Notes: generated by a model from the sequence alone, not told the origin. DNA of 64,000 bases from Bacillota bacterium (GCA_023409535.1 JAEYGZ010000031.1:1-64000); one strand, 5' to 3'; shown: positions 36,068-44,995, numbered from the stretch's first letter. Numbers and translations: made by a program.

Positions 36068-36766
36068 TTACAGGCTGTCCTTCACCATGCGGTAAGTTTC
36101 CTCCGGAATCATGAAGCACTCCGCTCTGCCTTTTCTTGATTCAATTCCTCTTACTCTGCTTAAATGATCATAATATTCCAGATAAGGGAAGGAGGTACTT
36201 CCGGTTACGAACCAATGAGTGGCCACCGCCTTCTTCCATAACTCATAGCCTTCTGTGGTATCCACAAACAGGTACGGCGTAAAGCCAACCGCATCCTCCC
36301 AGTTCTCCGCATATAAAAGTCTCGCAAAGTGAGGCGGGTTCTCTCTGGCAAACCCGGGAACAGATGCGTAAAAGCGGGCATCATTGACAATTTTGTGGGT
36401 ATTATTATGATCCTTGTGCATGGAACTCTTATAGTGGGTCACGATCACATTCGGCTTTACCTTACGGATCACGTCGCATACCTGATAGCGGACCTCTTCA
36501 TTATCCGGCAGCTCACCGTCCGGGTAATCGAATACGATTGCCTCTCCGTTTAACATCTTCGCAAAGGTCTCAGCCTCCTGTACCTTCTGCTTTCTATAAT
36601 CTGCAATATCCCTGCCTGCGGGAGCACCCTTCTCACCTGCCGTTAATGCCAGCGTTACGATATGCGCACCCTCCAGGGAGTGCTTTGCCAGAGCCATTCC
36701 TGCTGTCAATTCCATATCTCCGATATGTCCGCCAATCGCCAATACCGTAAATCTCTCTTCACTCAT
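36068..36766 (-). CDS. PIG-L (LmbE) family protein with altered zinc motif
   Basis: 232 residues from the ATG at 36766, which has GGAGG eight bases ahead; the upstream extension to 36835 is not needed. PIG-L enzymes remove N-acetyl groups from amino sugars with a zinc held by AHPDDE and a later HxxH. Here the first motif reads GGHIGDMEL: the His and last Asp survive, but the Asp that serves as catalytic base in MshB-type enzymes is Gly. The second motif MHKDHNNTH is intact. The protein may deacetylate by another residue, act on another bond, or have lost activity. It lies between a double-GNAT gene and nagZ in the MurNAc salvage cluster. Confidence 0.85.
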   Translation of the reverse strand: MSEERFTVLAIGGHIGDMELTAGMALAKHSLEGAHIVTLALTAGEKGAPAGRDIADYRKQKVQEAETFAKMLNGEAIVFDYPDGELPDNEEVRYQVCDVIRKVKPNVIVTHYKSSMHKDHNNTHKIVNDARFYASVPGFARENPPHFARLLYAENWEDAVGFTPYLFVDTTEGYELWKKAVATHWFVTGSTSFPYLEYYDHLSRVRGIESRKGRAECFMIPEETYRMVKDSL

Positions 36767-36836
36767 TCTTATTTCCTCCATTCCATTCATTCCGTCTGCG
36801 TTACCCTTGCAATACTGAGGTAGCAATTCTGCCATC

Positions 36837-37805
36837 CTATTTAAGCATCTTTCTCATTACTGCGAATTCCTGAACCGTCTGGAAGCCTGCCTGACTATAG
36901 ATCCTGCCTGCCGGGTTATCCGCTCCGGTATACAGGGACATGTACTCTGCCCCTACCTTTTTCTCCTCCTCACAAAGCTTATAGAATAATACTGTACCCA
37001 GGCCATGACCCTCATGCTCCTTGACAACGCCGATTCCCGTAAAGTAGCCTCTGCCGTTCTGCTGCCGGATCATCGGGCCGGCAAAACCGACTACCGCCCC
37101 ATTCTTCGCAGCAATTACCACCGGTATTCCTTCTTCGGTACACTTTGTGATTTCACTCAGCCACAGGGGATTATCCAGTTTCTCTAACATCTGCTTTACA
37201 CTATGATGTTTATTTGTGTCAAAGAGACAAACCTCATAGCCTTCCTTTGCCGCCTTTGCTTCCTTCTCGGTAATCGCCTGCGGGATGGTAAATTTGCTCA
37301 GATCAATATACATCGCATTCTCTGTAGCACGAAGAAGATAGCTGTTCTTTAGAAGCTCCTCGTAGAATCTGCTGTCCTTGAACACGCCCGGCGCATTGTT
37401 ATGCTCATGATGATCCGTATTCTTAATGTACCAGGGAAGCATCATCGGATTAAAGAATAGTACTTCCGACTGGATTTTCCCTGCCTGAACGAAGGTCTCT
37501 TCCAGCATATTCAGCAGTATTTGATAATTCTCTGAAGTTTCAGCCTCATCTTTCAATATCACACAGGTAACATATCCGCTTGTCTTGCCCAAAGGGAGCT
37601 CTTCTCCCATACAGCCACAGGCAAATCCCGCTACCTCGTCCTCCTTTAGCAGTACAAAAGCCTGCTCCGGATTAAAATACGGGCTGTCCGCAATCGTTTC
37701 GGTGAAGGAGTCCATATCAAATTCTTTATAACCGATCCTCGTTGCAGCGGTATTCCAAAGATTAATAATCCCTTCTAAGTAATCCTTTTTATAAGTAGTA
37801 ATCAT
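36837..37805 (-). CDS. Tandem GNAT-family N-acetyltransferase
   Basis: 322 residues from the ATG at 37805 (GGGGAG just ahead); the TTG-initiated extension to 37913 has no ribosome site. Two GNAT folds follow each other: residues 1-150 (AFVLLKEDEVAGFACG) and about 190-322, which has the acetyl-CoA loop VVKEHEGHGLGTVLFYKL and the late DNPAGRIYSQAGFQ. It could acetylate the amino group of glucosamine or muramic acid, which would pair with the PIG-L protein encoded 70 bases downstream. The substrate is inferred only from neighbours. Confidence 0.8.
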   Translation of the reverse strand: MITTYKKDYLEGIINLWNTAATRIGYKEFDMDSFTETIADSPYFNPEQAFVLLKEDEVAGFACGCMGEELPLGKTSGYVTCVILKDEAETSENYQILLNMLEETFVQAGKIQSEVLFFNPMMLPWYIKNTDHHEHNNAPGVFKDSRFYEELLKNSYLLRATENAMYIDLSKFTIPQAITEKEAKAAKEGYEVCLFDTNKHHSVKQMLEKLDNPLWLSEITKCTEEGIPVVIAAKNGAVVGFAGPMIRQQNGRGYFTGIGVVKEHEGHGLGTVLFYKLCEEEKKVGAEYMSLYTGADNPAGRIYSQAGFQTVQEFAVMRKMLK

Positions 37806-37923
37806 CGTCTCCCCATTCAGGATGCCAAAGCTGGGCCATCCAATTCCTTTCTCAAGATGAATATTGTTATCAGTACCCTCAAATAAAAGAAATATTGTTA
37901 ATGGTGCAATCAAAGGGATATCG

Positions 37924-39105
37924 TCAAAAAGATATCTTTCCCATAATTACCGGTTTCTCTGCACCGGTAACCGAAGGGATATTGTTGCATTTTCCCTGCA
38001 TGGTACAGTCTGCCAGGAGAGCGAAGGCGATTGCTTCCTTAGCATCGCTGTTATATCCCAGCTCCTCCTGTATCCGCACCAAAACTCCATATGGCTTAAG
38101 CCTTTTACGGATCCTGTCCACCAGATACGTATTATAGCTGCCGCCGCCGCCAATCAGCAGCTCCTGTGCAGCATGGGACGGCAATATAAATTTCCTGTAG
38201 GAATCCTCAATTGACCAGGCAGTATAATCCGTTACTGTCGCAATCGCGTCTTCCTGCGAAATTCCTTCCGCTGTTAACTTCGCATATAAGCGGTCGATAT
38301 AAGCCGCTCCAAACAGCTCTCTTCCGGTGGACTTGGGAGGCTTTCGATCAAAGTAGCTATGGCCGCACAGCTCCTGTAACAACACTTCATTGATCCTGCC
38401 GCCGGCGGCAATGTGTCCGCCGTCATCCATCGTTTTTATGCCGCCGGAATATCGTGCCACCAGCCCGTCGATGATCATGTTACCCGGTCCGGTATCAAAG
38501 GCATAGACCTGGTCCGCGGAACAGCCTGCAGGCAGTACCGTAATATTCCCTATTCCGCCGATATTTTGCAGAAGGATCGTCTTGCTCTCATTGCGGTATA
38601 AGATATACTCGGTAAAGGGTACCAGAGGCGCTCCCTGCCCGCCGACCGCCATATCTGCCACACGGAAATCACTGACACAGGGAATTCCTGTTCTGTTTGC
38701 TATAACTGCTCCTTCACCGATTTGTACAGTATAACGAATCGGATATCCATCCAGATTACAAGCTTCCGGATGATGATAGATTGTCTGTCCATGGGATCCG
38801 ATACAATTGATCTCCTTAAATGAAAGACCTGCCTTTTTGATCACGGCTTCCGCAGCCTGGGCATATAATTCTCCAAGCAGGACATTCAGGTACCCTACCT
38901 TATCAACGGTAGCATGCTCCGTATCAAACAGCTCAAATATCTTTGCCCTGACAGCCTCAGGGAAGGGGTTATTCTCAAATTCCAGCAGCCGTACCTTGCC
39001 CTCATAAGGATCGCCGGTGATCATGATAACCGCTGCATCAATGCCGTCCACAGAGGTCCCCGACATCAGACCGACTGCGTATCGTACTTCTTTTCTCTCC
39101 CACAT
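37924..39105 (-). CDS. anmK: Anhydro-N-acetylmuramic acid kinase
   Basis: 393 residues, full length. AnmK motifs are clear: GLMSGTSVDGIDAAVI, IGSHGQTIYHHP, SDFRVADMAVGGQGAPLVP with the catalytic Asp, and NIGGIGNITVLP. It opens and phosphorylates 1,6-anhydro-MurNAc to MurNAc-6P in the cytoplasm. Its presence says that some imported substrate comes from lytic transglycosylase products. Sits between the ABC permeases and the GNAT gene. Confidence 0.95.
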   Translation of the reverse strand: MWERKEVRYAVGLMSGTSVDGIDAAVIMITGDPYEGKVRLLEFENNPFPEAVRAKIFELFDTEHATVDKVGYLNVLLGELYAQAAEAVIKKAGLSFKEINCIGSHGQTIYHHPEACNLDGYPIRYTVQIGEGAVIANRTGIPCVSDFRVADMAVGGQGAPLVPFTEYILYRNESKTILLQNIGGIGNITVLPAGCSADQVYAFDTGPGNMIIDGLVARYSGGIKTMDDGGHIAAGGRINEVLLQELCGHSYFDRKPPKSTGRELFGAAYIDRLYAKLTAEGISQEDAIATVTDYTAWSIEDSYRKFILPSHAAQELLIGGGGSYNTYLVDRIRKRLKPYGVLVRIQEELGYNSDAKEAIAFALLADCTMQGKCNNIPSVTGAEKPVIMGKISF

Positions 39106-39167
39106 ACCTGTTACTCCTCCATGAATTTACGCTGACCAGCCTGCCGTATCCTTGTATCTGTTTGAGC

Positions 39168-40031
39168 CTATCCTTTTACCGCTCCCACAGTTACACCTTC
39201 CAGGAAATACTTCTGAAGTACAAAGAACAGAATGAACATGGGTAAGGCTGATATGGTTGCTCCGGCCATCATCGGAGCAAAATATGTGGTATTTGCAAAG
39301 CTGAAATTCTTCAGACCCACCTGAATTGTCTGCATAGCCTCTGTCTTGGTAACGAGGAAGGGCCAGAAGAAGGTGTTCCAACTGTTCATAAAGGTATTAA
39401 TCGCCATGACTGCCATAACAGTTTTGGATAACGGCATGATAATCTTGGTCAGCAGCTTGAACTGGCTGCAGCCTTCGATTTTGGAAGCCTCGATGATTTC
39501 TGTCGGCAGGGATCCGATGAACTGCTTTGCAAGGAATACATTATAAGCAGAAACCACACCGGGAGCGATTAATGCCGTATAGGTATTATCTATCTTCAGG
39601 ACATTTACCACCAGAATATAGAGCGGAACCTGCGTTACCTGATAGGGTATCATCATTGCTACCAGTAACAAGGAGAATAACACCTTATTGCCGGCAAAGC
39701 GGAGTTTGCTGAAGGCATACCCTGCCGCCGTAGCAAAGACAACATTAAATATCGTCACAGCTCCTGCCACAATAAAGGAATTCAGAATCCACCGCAGGGA
39801 ATATTTACTGTAATCAAAGAAGAATTCATAAGAAGCCAGAGTAGGCTTCTTTATAATCAGGGAATAGCTTGCCGCACCTGATTCTACCGGAGCCCCAAAG
39901 GAGGACATTACCATATAGTAGATAGGGAACAGGGTTGCAACAGCTAATATGACGAGTATAAGCATAAGCATTCCATTCCGGAAGAATTGCTTCTCTTTTT
40001 CATTTTTACTGTAACTTTTATATAAAGCCAT
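39168..40031 (-). CDS. ABC sugar transporter permease (MalG/UgpE type)
   Basis: 287 residues, six predicted membrane spans, with the EAA loop EASKIEGCSQFKLLTKIIMP that contacts the ATPase. Second permease of a CUT1-type importer; 14 bases after the first. No ATPase gene is present in the window, so a shared MsmK-like ATPase elsewhere is expected. Confidence 0.92.
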   Translation of the reverse strand: MALYKSYSKNEKEKQFFRNGMLMLILVILAVATLFPIYYMVMSSFGAPVESGAASYSLIIKKPTLASYEFFFDYSKYSLRWILNSFIVAGAVTIFNVVFATAAGYAFSKLRFAGNKVLFSLLLVAMMIPYQVTQVPLYILVVNVLKIDNTYTALIAPGVVSAYNVFLAKQFIGSLPTEIIEASKIEGCSQFKLLTKIIMPLSKTVMAVMAINTFMNSWNTFFWPFLVTKTEAMQTIQVGLKNFSFANTTYFAPMMAGATISALPMFILFFVLQKYFLEGVTVGAVKG

Positions 40032-40045
40032 TCGGACCCGCCTTT

Positions 40046-40960
40046 CTAATATTCCACATTGTCGCCGGTAAGCTTAAACTGGACGAATGTAAATATACCT
40101 ATGATTGCTGTTAAAATCAATGCCTGCGCCGATGCCTGACCATATTCAAAATACTTGAATGCATTATTAAATATTAACAGACCTACCATGGTCGTGTTAT
40201 TGTCAGGCCCTCCGCCCGTCATCAGGTATGCATTCTGGAATACCTGAAAGGATCCGATAACACTTGTGATTAATAAGAACACCGTCGTAGGCTTCACAAG
40301 AGGCAATACAATGTATCTGATTTTCTCAAAAAAGGTAGCTCCGTCAATATCTGCGGATTCATAATAGGAGTTATCAATACCGAGCAGGGCTGCAATATAA
40401 ATAATAATGGTAGAACCATGGCTTGATAACAATGCCATTAGGATCAGAGAGAACATTGCCGTGCTTGATCGTCCCAACCAATTCTGATTATCCACACCGA
40501 AAAAGGAAACCAGTCTATTCAATAAACCTGACGGCAACGGATCATAGATCCACTTCCATACAAAGGAAAGTGCGACACCCGATGCAATTGCAGGCAGATA
40601 ATATGCGGCTTTAAAAAAATTCTGTTTTTTCTTTGTCAAAGGTACAATTAAGATGGATATCACAAAGGACATCAGCATGGAAAGGGGAACGGTGATACCG
40701 GTATAAACTATGGTATTTACCAACGATTGATAAAACAGAGAGCTTTTGAAGGTCTTCTCATAATTCTCCAGACCGACCCATTCCGTCTTCAATGGCTTAA
40801 ATTTTTGAAAACTGATAATAAATGCATCCAATATAGGATATAGCGTAAAGAGCAAAAACACCAATAAAGGAGCTAGAATAAAAATATATCCCCAAATACT
40901 TTCATTCGTTAACTTTCTTTTTTTTCTGGCATGTAATGATGTATTCTTTCCCTTATTCAT
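40046..40960 (-). CDS. ABC sugar transporter permease (MalF/UgpA type)
   Basis: 304 residues, six spans after a short basic N-terminus (KNTSLHARKKRK). The EAA loop is YESADIDGATFFEKIRYIVLP. Partner of the following permease. Lies between murQ/solute-binding protein and anmK, so its cargo is probably a peptidoglycan-derived sugar or muropeptide sugar. Confidence 0.92.
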   Translation of the reverse strand: MNKGKNTSLHARKKRKLTNESIWGYIFILAPLLVFLLFTLYPILDAFIISFQKFKPLKTEWVGLENYEKTFKSSLFYQSLVNTIVYTGITVPLSMLMSFVISILIVPLTKKKQNFFKAAYYLPAIASGVALSFVWKWIYDPLPSGLLNRLVSFFGVDNQNWLGRSSTAMFSLILMALLSSHGSTIIIYIAALLGIDNSYYESADIDGATFFEKIRYIVLPLVKPTTVFLLITSVIGSFQVFQNAYLMTGGGPDNNTTMVGLLIFNNAFKYFEYGQASAQALILTAIIGIFTFVQFKLTGDNVEY

Positions 40961-40980
40961 AGCATCCTCCGATTAATAAA

Positions 40981-41041
40981 GCTGCTGCAAGCTCTTCTCC
41001 ATAACATTCCACTAAGTTACAGACAGAGTATTTGCAGCAGC
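40981..41041 (-). repeat. Intercistronic stem-loop between binding-protein and permease genes
   Basis: GCTGCTGCAA (40981-40990) pairs with TTGCAGCAGC (41032-41041) across a 40-base loop. Its position just after the binding-protein stop is typical of hairpins that stabilise the upstream message and lower permease expression. Confidence 0.6.
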
Positions 41042-41086
41042 CATATACTATTCTGCTCCTGTTAAGAAGCAGTAACACAAGGTTCC

Positions 41087-42574
41087 TTAGTCAACTACAA
41101 TACCGTCTTCGCCAAAAGCTTCGATTGCTGCTGTTTTTACTGCATCATACATCTGCTGGGGTGTAATCTCATTTGCAAGTAAAGCCTGGAACTTAGGTAC
41201 CATAACCTCATCCGCAATCTTCTGTGCCTTTGCACCAAGCTCGGGAGTAATGTCTGTACGAGCTTCGGAAATCAGTGATACAAGACGCTGTGCTGCCTTT
41301 GTATTATCTTCGTTCTTGCCTTCAGGCTGTGCGATATTTGCCATAGCATCCTGTCCTGTCTTGCATACCGGTGAGATATACAGATCGTTGCAGGTTGCTG
41401 CTGCGATTTCTCCGCTTGCAAGGAAGTACATAGCCTTTGCAACATTGGATAAATGCTCTGCTTTGGGCTCGTCTTTTCCTCTGAACATGACATAACCATC
41501 GATAGCGCCCGCTGCCTGCATAGGATTTCCGAAGAAGGTAGGAACAGGAAGGATGATATAATCGGCCTTGATGCTGCCTTCTACAGCACTGCCGTCCTTT
41601 GCATCAATCTTGTCATTATTTAACTTCGCGGAACGTTCGAATACGGATAAGCCTTTCCCTGTAATCATTGTCTGTCCTGTTAAGAACATATTCCAACGCT
41701 TACCTGCATCCACAGAGCTTAATTCCTTCGGCATGGAGCCATCGTCAATCAGGGATCTCATATCCTCCAGCAGCTTTAAGAAATTCTGGCTGGTATAAGC
41801 ATATTTTAAATCCTTGGTAAACACATCCGGCATACCTGCGTTCTTAACGAAGATATTCAGGTAATCCGCGGCGGTTACACCTGCGCAGGCAAATACGAAA
41901 CCGTAGGTCTTGGTTGTGCTGCCTTCTTTCACAACACCCTTCTTGATTGCTTCTCTGAACTCTTCAAAAGTCCAGCCTTCCTGTTGAACCTTTTTCCAGT
42001 CGATTCCTGCTGCTTCTAACATCTCTCTGTTACCGCCGATGCCATGAACCTCGGCATATGCGGGCATGCCATACAGACCGTCACCGTTTCTATAATAGTT
42101 TAAGACATTCTGATCAAAGTCATTCAACATTTCCGGTGTGGCAACATTACTGATGTCTAACAATAAACCTGAATCAATGTATTTTGTAATCGAACCGGCT
42201 CCTACAAATGCGATGTCCGGCGGTGAACCTGCCTGAACCTGTACGTCAAGCTTTTGCCCTACATCTTCCCAGCTTGCAGCTTCAATATTCAGTGTCAGAT
42301 TAGGATACTGTTCATTGAATTTTTTGGCCCATTCATCAAAATGTTCCTGATAGGTAGGGCTGACAGGCGGTAACAATACGGTAATCGTATCCGGTGCCGC
42401 AGCTTCGGTGGTAGGCTGAGTATCAGTATTCGGTGCTGAAGTAGCCGTAGGATTTTGGTTGCTGTTTTCATTTGTGCCTTCATTTGCCGCATTTTCTTTT
42501 TTACAACCTGTGAATGCAAGCAGTGACATAACGATAACGGTAAGTATCGCCACACCTTTTTTGAGCTGTTTCAT
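41087..42574 (-). CDS. Sugar ABC transporter substrate-binding lipoprotein
   Basis: 495 residues, family 1 extracellular solute-binding protein. The lipobox is LAFTGC near residue 23, followed by an Asn/Thr/Pro-rich linker (about 30-62), then the binding domain (EHFDEWAKKFNEQYPNLTLN; AGSPPDIAFVGAGSITKYI). Anchored outside the membrane, it should deliver ligand to the two permeases. Ligand inferred from murQ, anmK, nagZ and namZ in the same unit: MurNAc, anhydro-MurNAc or GlcNAc-MurNAc. Confidence 0.92.
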   Translation of the reverse strand: MKQLKKGVAILTVIVMSLLAFTGCKKENAANEGTNENSNQNPTATSAPNTDTQPTTEAAAPDTITVLLPPVSPTYQEHFDEWAKKFNEQYPNLTLNIEAASWEDVGQKLDVQVQAGSPPDIAFVGAGSITKYIDSGLLLDISNVATPEMLNDFDQNVLNYYRNGDGLYGMPAYAEVHGIGGNREMLEAAGIDWKKVQQEGWTFEEFREAIKKGVVKEGSTTKTYGFVFACAGVTAADYLNIFVKNAGMPDVFTKDLKYAYTSQNFLKLLEDMRSLIDDGSMPKELSSVDAGKRWNMFLTGQTMITGKGLSVFERSAKLNNDKIDAKDGSAVEGSIKADYIILPVPTFFGNPMQAAGAIDGYVMFRGKDEPKAEHLSNVAKAMYFLASGEIAAATCNDLYISPVCKTGQDAMANIAQPEGKNEDNTKAAQRLVSLISEARTDITPELGAKAQKIADEVMVPKFQALLANEITPQQMYDAVKTAAIEAFGEDGIVVD

Positions 42575-42649
42575 GATAAATTCCTCCTCTTATTCATAAC
42601 ACTGCATTATATAAATCTGCAATACCCTTGCAAATATATACCGTTCCAA

Positions 42650-43558
42650 TTACTTCTTCAGCTGACTTAATGCCTTTTTTAGATATCCCTGGTTCAGCTC
42701 CAGTAATTCTTCCGCTTCCTTTGCGCTGTAGCCGGAGAGTATCATCATAATCGCCAGCTTCGTATTATTATTCGCTTCCTTCAGGTACTTTTGTGACATT
42801 TCCTCGTCTACTCCGGTAACCGTCTGTATGATTCTGTTGGCACGTTCCCTCAGCTTAATATTGGAGGCCTTCAGATCAACCATCATGTTGCCGTATACCT
42901 TGCCGAGTTTTATCATTGCTGTAGTTGTCAGCATGTTGAGTATCAGCTTCTGTGCGGTTCCGGCTTTCATTCTTGTGGATCCTACGACTACCTCCGGACC
43001 GACAACTGCCGATATACAGATGTCACACAAGGGCTCCAGCCTTGTATTCCGATTATTCACAATACCGATGGCTGCCGCGCCGAGTTCTTTCGCCTGACTG
43101 ATTGCTCCGATTACGTACATGGCATTTCCGCTTGCGGTAATCCCTATCACAACATCTTTTTCTGTTACATTGCATTCAATAACCTGTTTTCGTCCTTCCT
43201 CTTCGCTGTCTTCACACCCTTCCACCGCTGTTCTGAGCGCAGCGTCTCCTCCGGCAATATAACCTTGGATCCAAGCAGGGTCCGTTCCATAAGTCGGCGG
43301 ACATTCGGAGGCATCCAACACTCCCAGTCTTCCTGAAGTACCTGCTCCAAGATAAATCATTCTTCCGCCGCTGCTTAACACTTTATATATAACCTCCACT
43401 GCTGATGCTATCCGGGGGATCTCTGCCTTAACGATACCGGCCACCTGACTGTCTTCCTGATTAATCATTTCCAGAATCTGCTCTGTACTGCGTTCATCAA
43501 TGTCTTTCGTCCCCATATTCACTTGTTCTGTTGTTAGCTTAGATAAGTATTCATTCAT
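42650..43558 (-). CDS. murQ: N-acetylmuramic acid 6-phosphate etherase
   Basis: 302 residues, the family length. A SIS domain with YLGAGTSGRLGVLDASECPPTYG holds the active-site Glu; GSTRMKAGTAQKLILNM is the second signature. It cleaves the D-lactyl ether of MurNAc-6P to give GlcNAc-6P and lactate in the cytoplasm. First gene of the salvage operon, about 100 bases downstream of a consensus promoter. Confidence 0.96.
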   Translation of the reverse strand: MNEYLSKLTTEQVNMGTKDIDERSTEQILEMINQEDSQVAGIVKAEIPRIASAVEVIYKVLSSGGRMIYLGAGTSGRLGVLDASECPPTYGTDPAWIQGYIAGGDAALRTAVEGCEDSEEEGRKQVIECNVTEKDVVIGITASGNAMYVIGAISQAKELGAAAIGIVNNRNTRLEPLCDICISAVVGPEVVVGSTRMKAGTAQKLILNMLTTTAMIKLGKVYGNMMVDLKASNIKLRERANRIIQTVTGVDEEMSQKYLKEANNNTKLAIMMILSGYSAKEAEELLELNQGYLKKALSQLKK

Positions 43559-43664
43559 TCACCCTTAACCTGCTCTTCCATTATGCATTTTCCTGGCTGT
43601 AAATCTTTTGGATATATTGCACAATATATTCTTATTATGCGTCGCTTTTTTATCTTCTTTCTAC

Positions 43665-43693
43665 ATAATAAAGCATCGGATTTCTGTTGTCAA
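43665..43693 (-). promoter_or_regulatory. Proximal murQ promoter
   Basis: Minus-strand TTGACA (43688-43693), exactly 17 bases, TATTAT (43665-43670). Near-perfect consensus; predicted start near 43658, giving a leader of about 100 bases. It is one copy of a duplicated module. Confidence 0.8.
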
Positions 43694-43732
43694 TAGTTTT
43701 TGTAATTTTATTTTATTTTTAACTCGTTTTAT

Positions 43733-43749
43733 ATGAAATTTTATTTCAT
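43733..43749. promoter_or_regulatory. Palindrome upstream of the proximal murQ promoter
   Basis: ATGAAATTTTATTTCAT, a perfect inverted repeat (ATGAAAT-N3-ATTTCAT) centred about 83 bases upstream of the predicted start. Candidate regulator site, possibly for the RpiR-type protein; its upstream place would suit activation or looping. Confidence 0.5.
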
Positions 43750-43818
43750 TTAATAGAATTATGTCATATTCTCCGCAACATGTTTATCCCGCCCACATAG
43801 TTGCACTTAAGCGGTTAG

Positions 43819-43858
43819 AAAAAAGAGGACCCGCCCCCTATGGGAACTGATCCTCTTT
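43819..43858 (-). terminator. Intrinsic terminator between the two promoter copies
   Basis: AAAGAGGA (43851-43858) pairs with TCCTCTTT (43822-43829); an inner CCCATAGGG can also pair. Six T follow on the minus strand. It may end the hydrogenase operon, a short RNA from the distal promoter, or both. Confidence 0.8.
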
Positions 43859-43887
43859 AATCAATTGCATTAACCTTATCAATCTTT
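43819..43887 (-). ncRNA. Candidate small RNA from the distal promoter
   Basis: The distal promoter predicts a start near 43887, and the intrinsic terminator ends near 43819, giving an RNA of about 70 bases with a GC-rich terminal hairpin. It contains no convincing ORF. The alternative is a plain attenuated leader of the murQ operon. Confidence 0.35.
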
Positions 43888-43893
43888 TTCAAC

Positions 43894-43922
43894 ATGATAA
43901 TGTATCTTTCAGTCAATGTCAA
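43894..43922 (-). promoter_or_regulatory. Distal promoter upstream of murQ
   Basis: Minus-strand TTGACA (43917-43922), exactly 17 bases, TATCAT (43894-43899). The associated palindrome is ATGAAATATATTTTCAT at 43961-43977. Second copy of the duplicated module. Confidence 0.7.
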
Positions 43923-44008
43923 TCGTTTTTGTAATTATATTTTATTTTTAATTATTTTTTATGAAATATATTTTCATTATTAAGTCCATAACCTATCGGC
44001 GGAATAGC

Positions 44009-44995
44009 TCATTCCCTTTCCAGGATACCGCTTGGAGCCATAAACTCCATTGAGTGAAGCTTCCGCAGAATTCCTCCCTGCTCCGTATCCAAAAGAAAGC
44101 TCGTGACCTGATTGGAATTCTGATTACAAACAATCAGATAATTGCCATCCTTTGACAAAATCATATGTCTCGGATGCTTTCCGCCGCAATCATATTCCTC
44201 AAGATAGCTTAGTCTCCCATCACTGCTTACCGAAAAAACCGCAATCGTCTCCGCTCCGCGATTAGCTGCATACAGATACCTGTTATTCTTAGAAAAACAC
44301 AGTGTCGAACAATAACTTTTACCGGTGAACTGCTCCGACAAAGTCGATACGCACTGAATCAGCCTGTCCTTATCCTGAAGGTCATATACCAATATCTCAT
44401 TGGAGTATTCCGTTATCACATAAAGCTTGGTCTCATCTTCCGAATACAGGGCATGCCTTGGCCCGCATCCTGCCGGAGCTTTCAATATTCGCTCCAAAGT
44501 TAAGTACCCCTTGCCGACAGAATAGAGAAATATACTGTCAAGCGCAATATTTACCGCAATCAGACTGTCTTCCCTGCGATTAAGCAGGACGCAATGAACA
44601 CGGGTCAGCGGAGCACCTTCCTGTTGAATCTCCTGATGAAGAATATCACCGAAATGATCCGCTTCCACCCGTACGGAAAATAAGGTACCGGTGCCATAGC
44701 AGGCGCCAAAGAGCGCTCTGCTCTTCGGGGAATAGGTGATATGGCACAGCGCCCCGCCATCCATTCTCTTTTGATCCAGAAGCTGACAGCTCTGTCCATT
44801 TTGACGGTAAAGATAGATTGCTGCATCGTTCTCCTTTTCTGTCACGGTAAAAAGACAGCCGTCTCCCTGGCATACATAGCTGGGATTATCCAGGCTGTCC
44901 TTCCAGTTCTCCCGAAATGTTCCGGTTTCCTCCAGCGTAAAGCCCTTGATTGTATTTGCCGGCTTCGCTCCATATCCTGATATAATCAGTTCCAT
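44009..44995 (-). CDS. Lactonase-family beta-propeller (6-phosphogluconolactonase-like)
   Basis: 328 residues of the lactonase (Pgl/YkgB) seven-bladed propeller family: ELIISGYG start, repeated blade strands, CGPRHALYSEDETKLYVITEYSNEI and CGGKHPRHMILSKDGNYLIV, which hold the conserved His residues. Members hydrolyse 6-phosphogluconolactone or related lactones; many are untested. The start at 44995 has GGAGAGGACCT ahead; the longer frame would overlap hypE. It begins 16 bases after hypE and appears to be the last gene of the hydrogenase operon, which is unexpected. Confidence 0.85.
   Translation of the reverse strand: MELIISGYGAKPANTIKGFTLEETGTFRENWKDSLDNPSYVCQGDGCLFTVTEKENDAAIYLYRQNGQSCQLLDQKRMDGGALCHITYSPKSRALFGACYGTGTLFSVRVEADHFGDILHQEIQQEGAPLTRVHCVLLNRREDSLIAVNIALDSIFLYSVGKGYLTLERILKAPAGCGPRHALYSEDETKLYVITEYSNEILVYDLQDKDRLIQCVSTLSEQFTGKSYCSTLCFSKNNRYLYAANRGAETIAVFSVSSDGRLSYLEEYDCGGKHPRHMILSKDGNYLIVCNQNSNQVTSFLLDTEQGGILRKLHSMEFMAPSGILERE

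Larger units (their letters stand above)
43688..43981. repeat. Direct duplication of an AT-rich promoter/operator module upstream of murQ
   Basis: The 450-base gap between murQ and the lactonase gene holds two diverged direct copies, at 43688-43750 and 43917-43981. Each runs from the -35 hexamer (TGTCAA on plus) through the same T-rich stretch (TTTTTGTAATT, TTTTATTTTTAA) to the TGAAAT...TTTCAT palindrome. Each is followed on the minus strand by its own -10 at 17 bases. Between them lie a hairpin and unrelated sequence. Confidence 0.75.
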
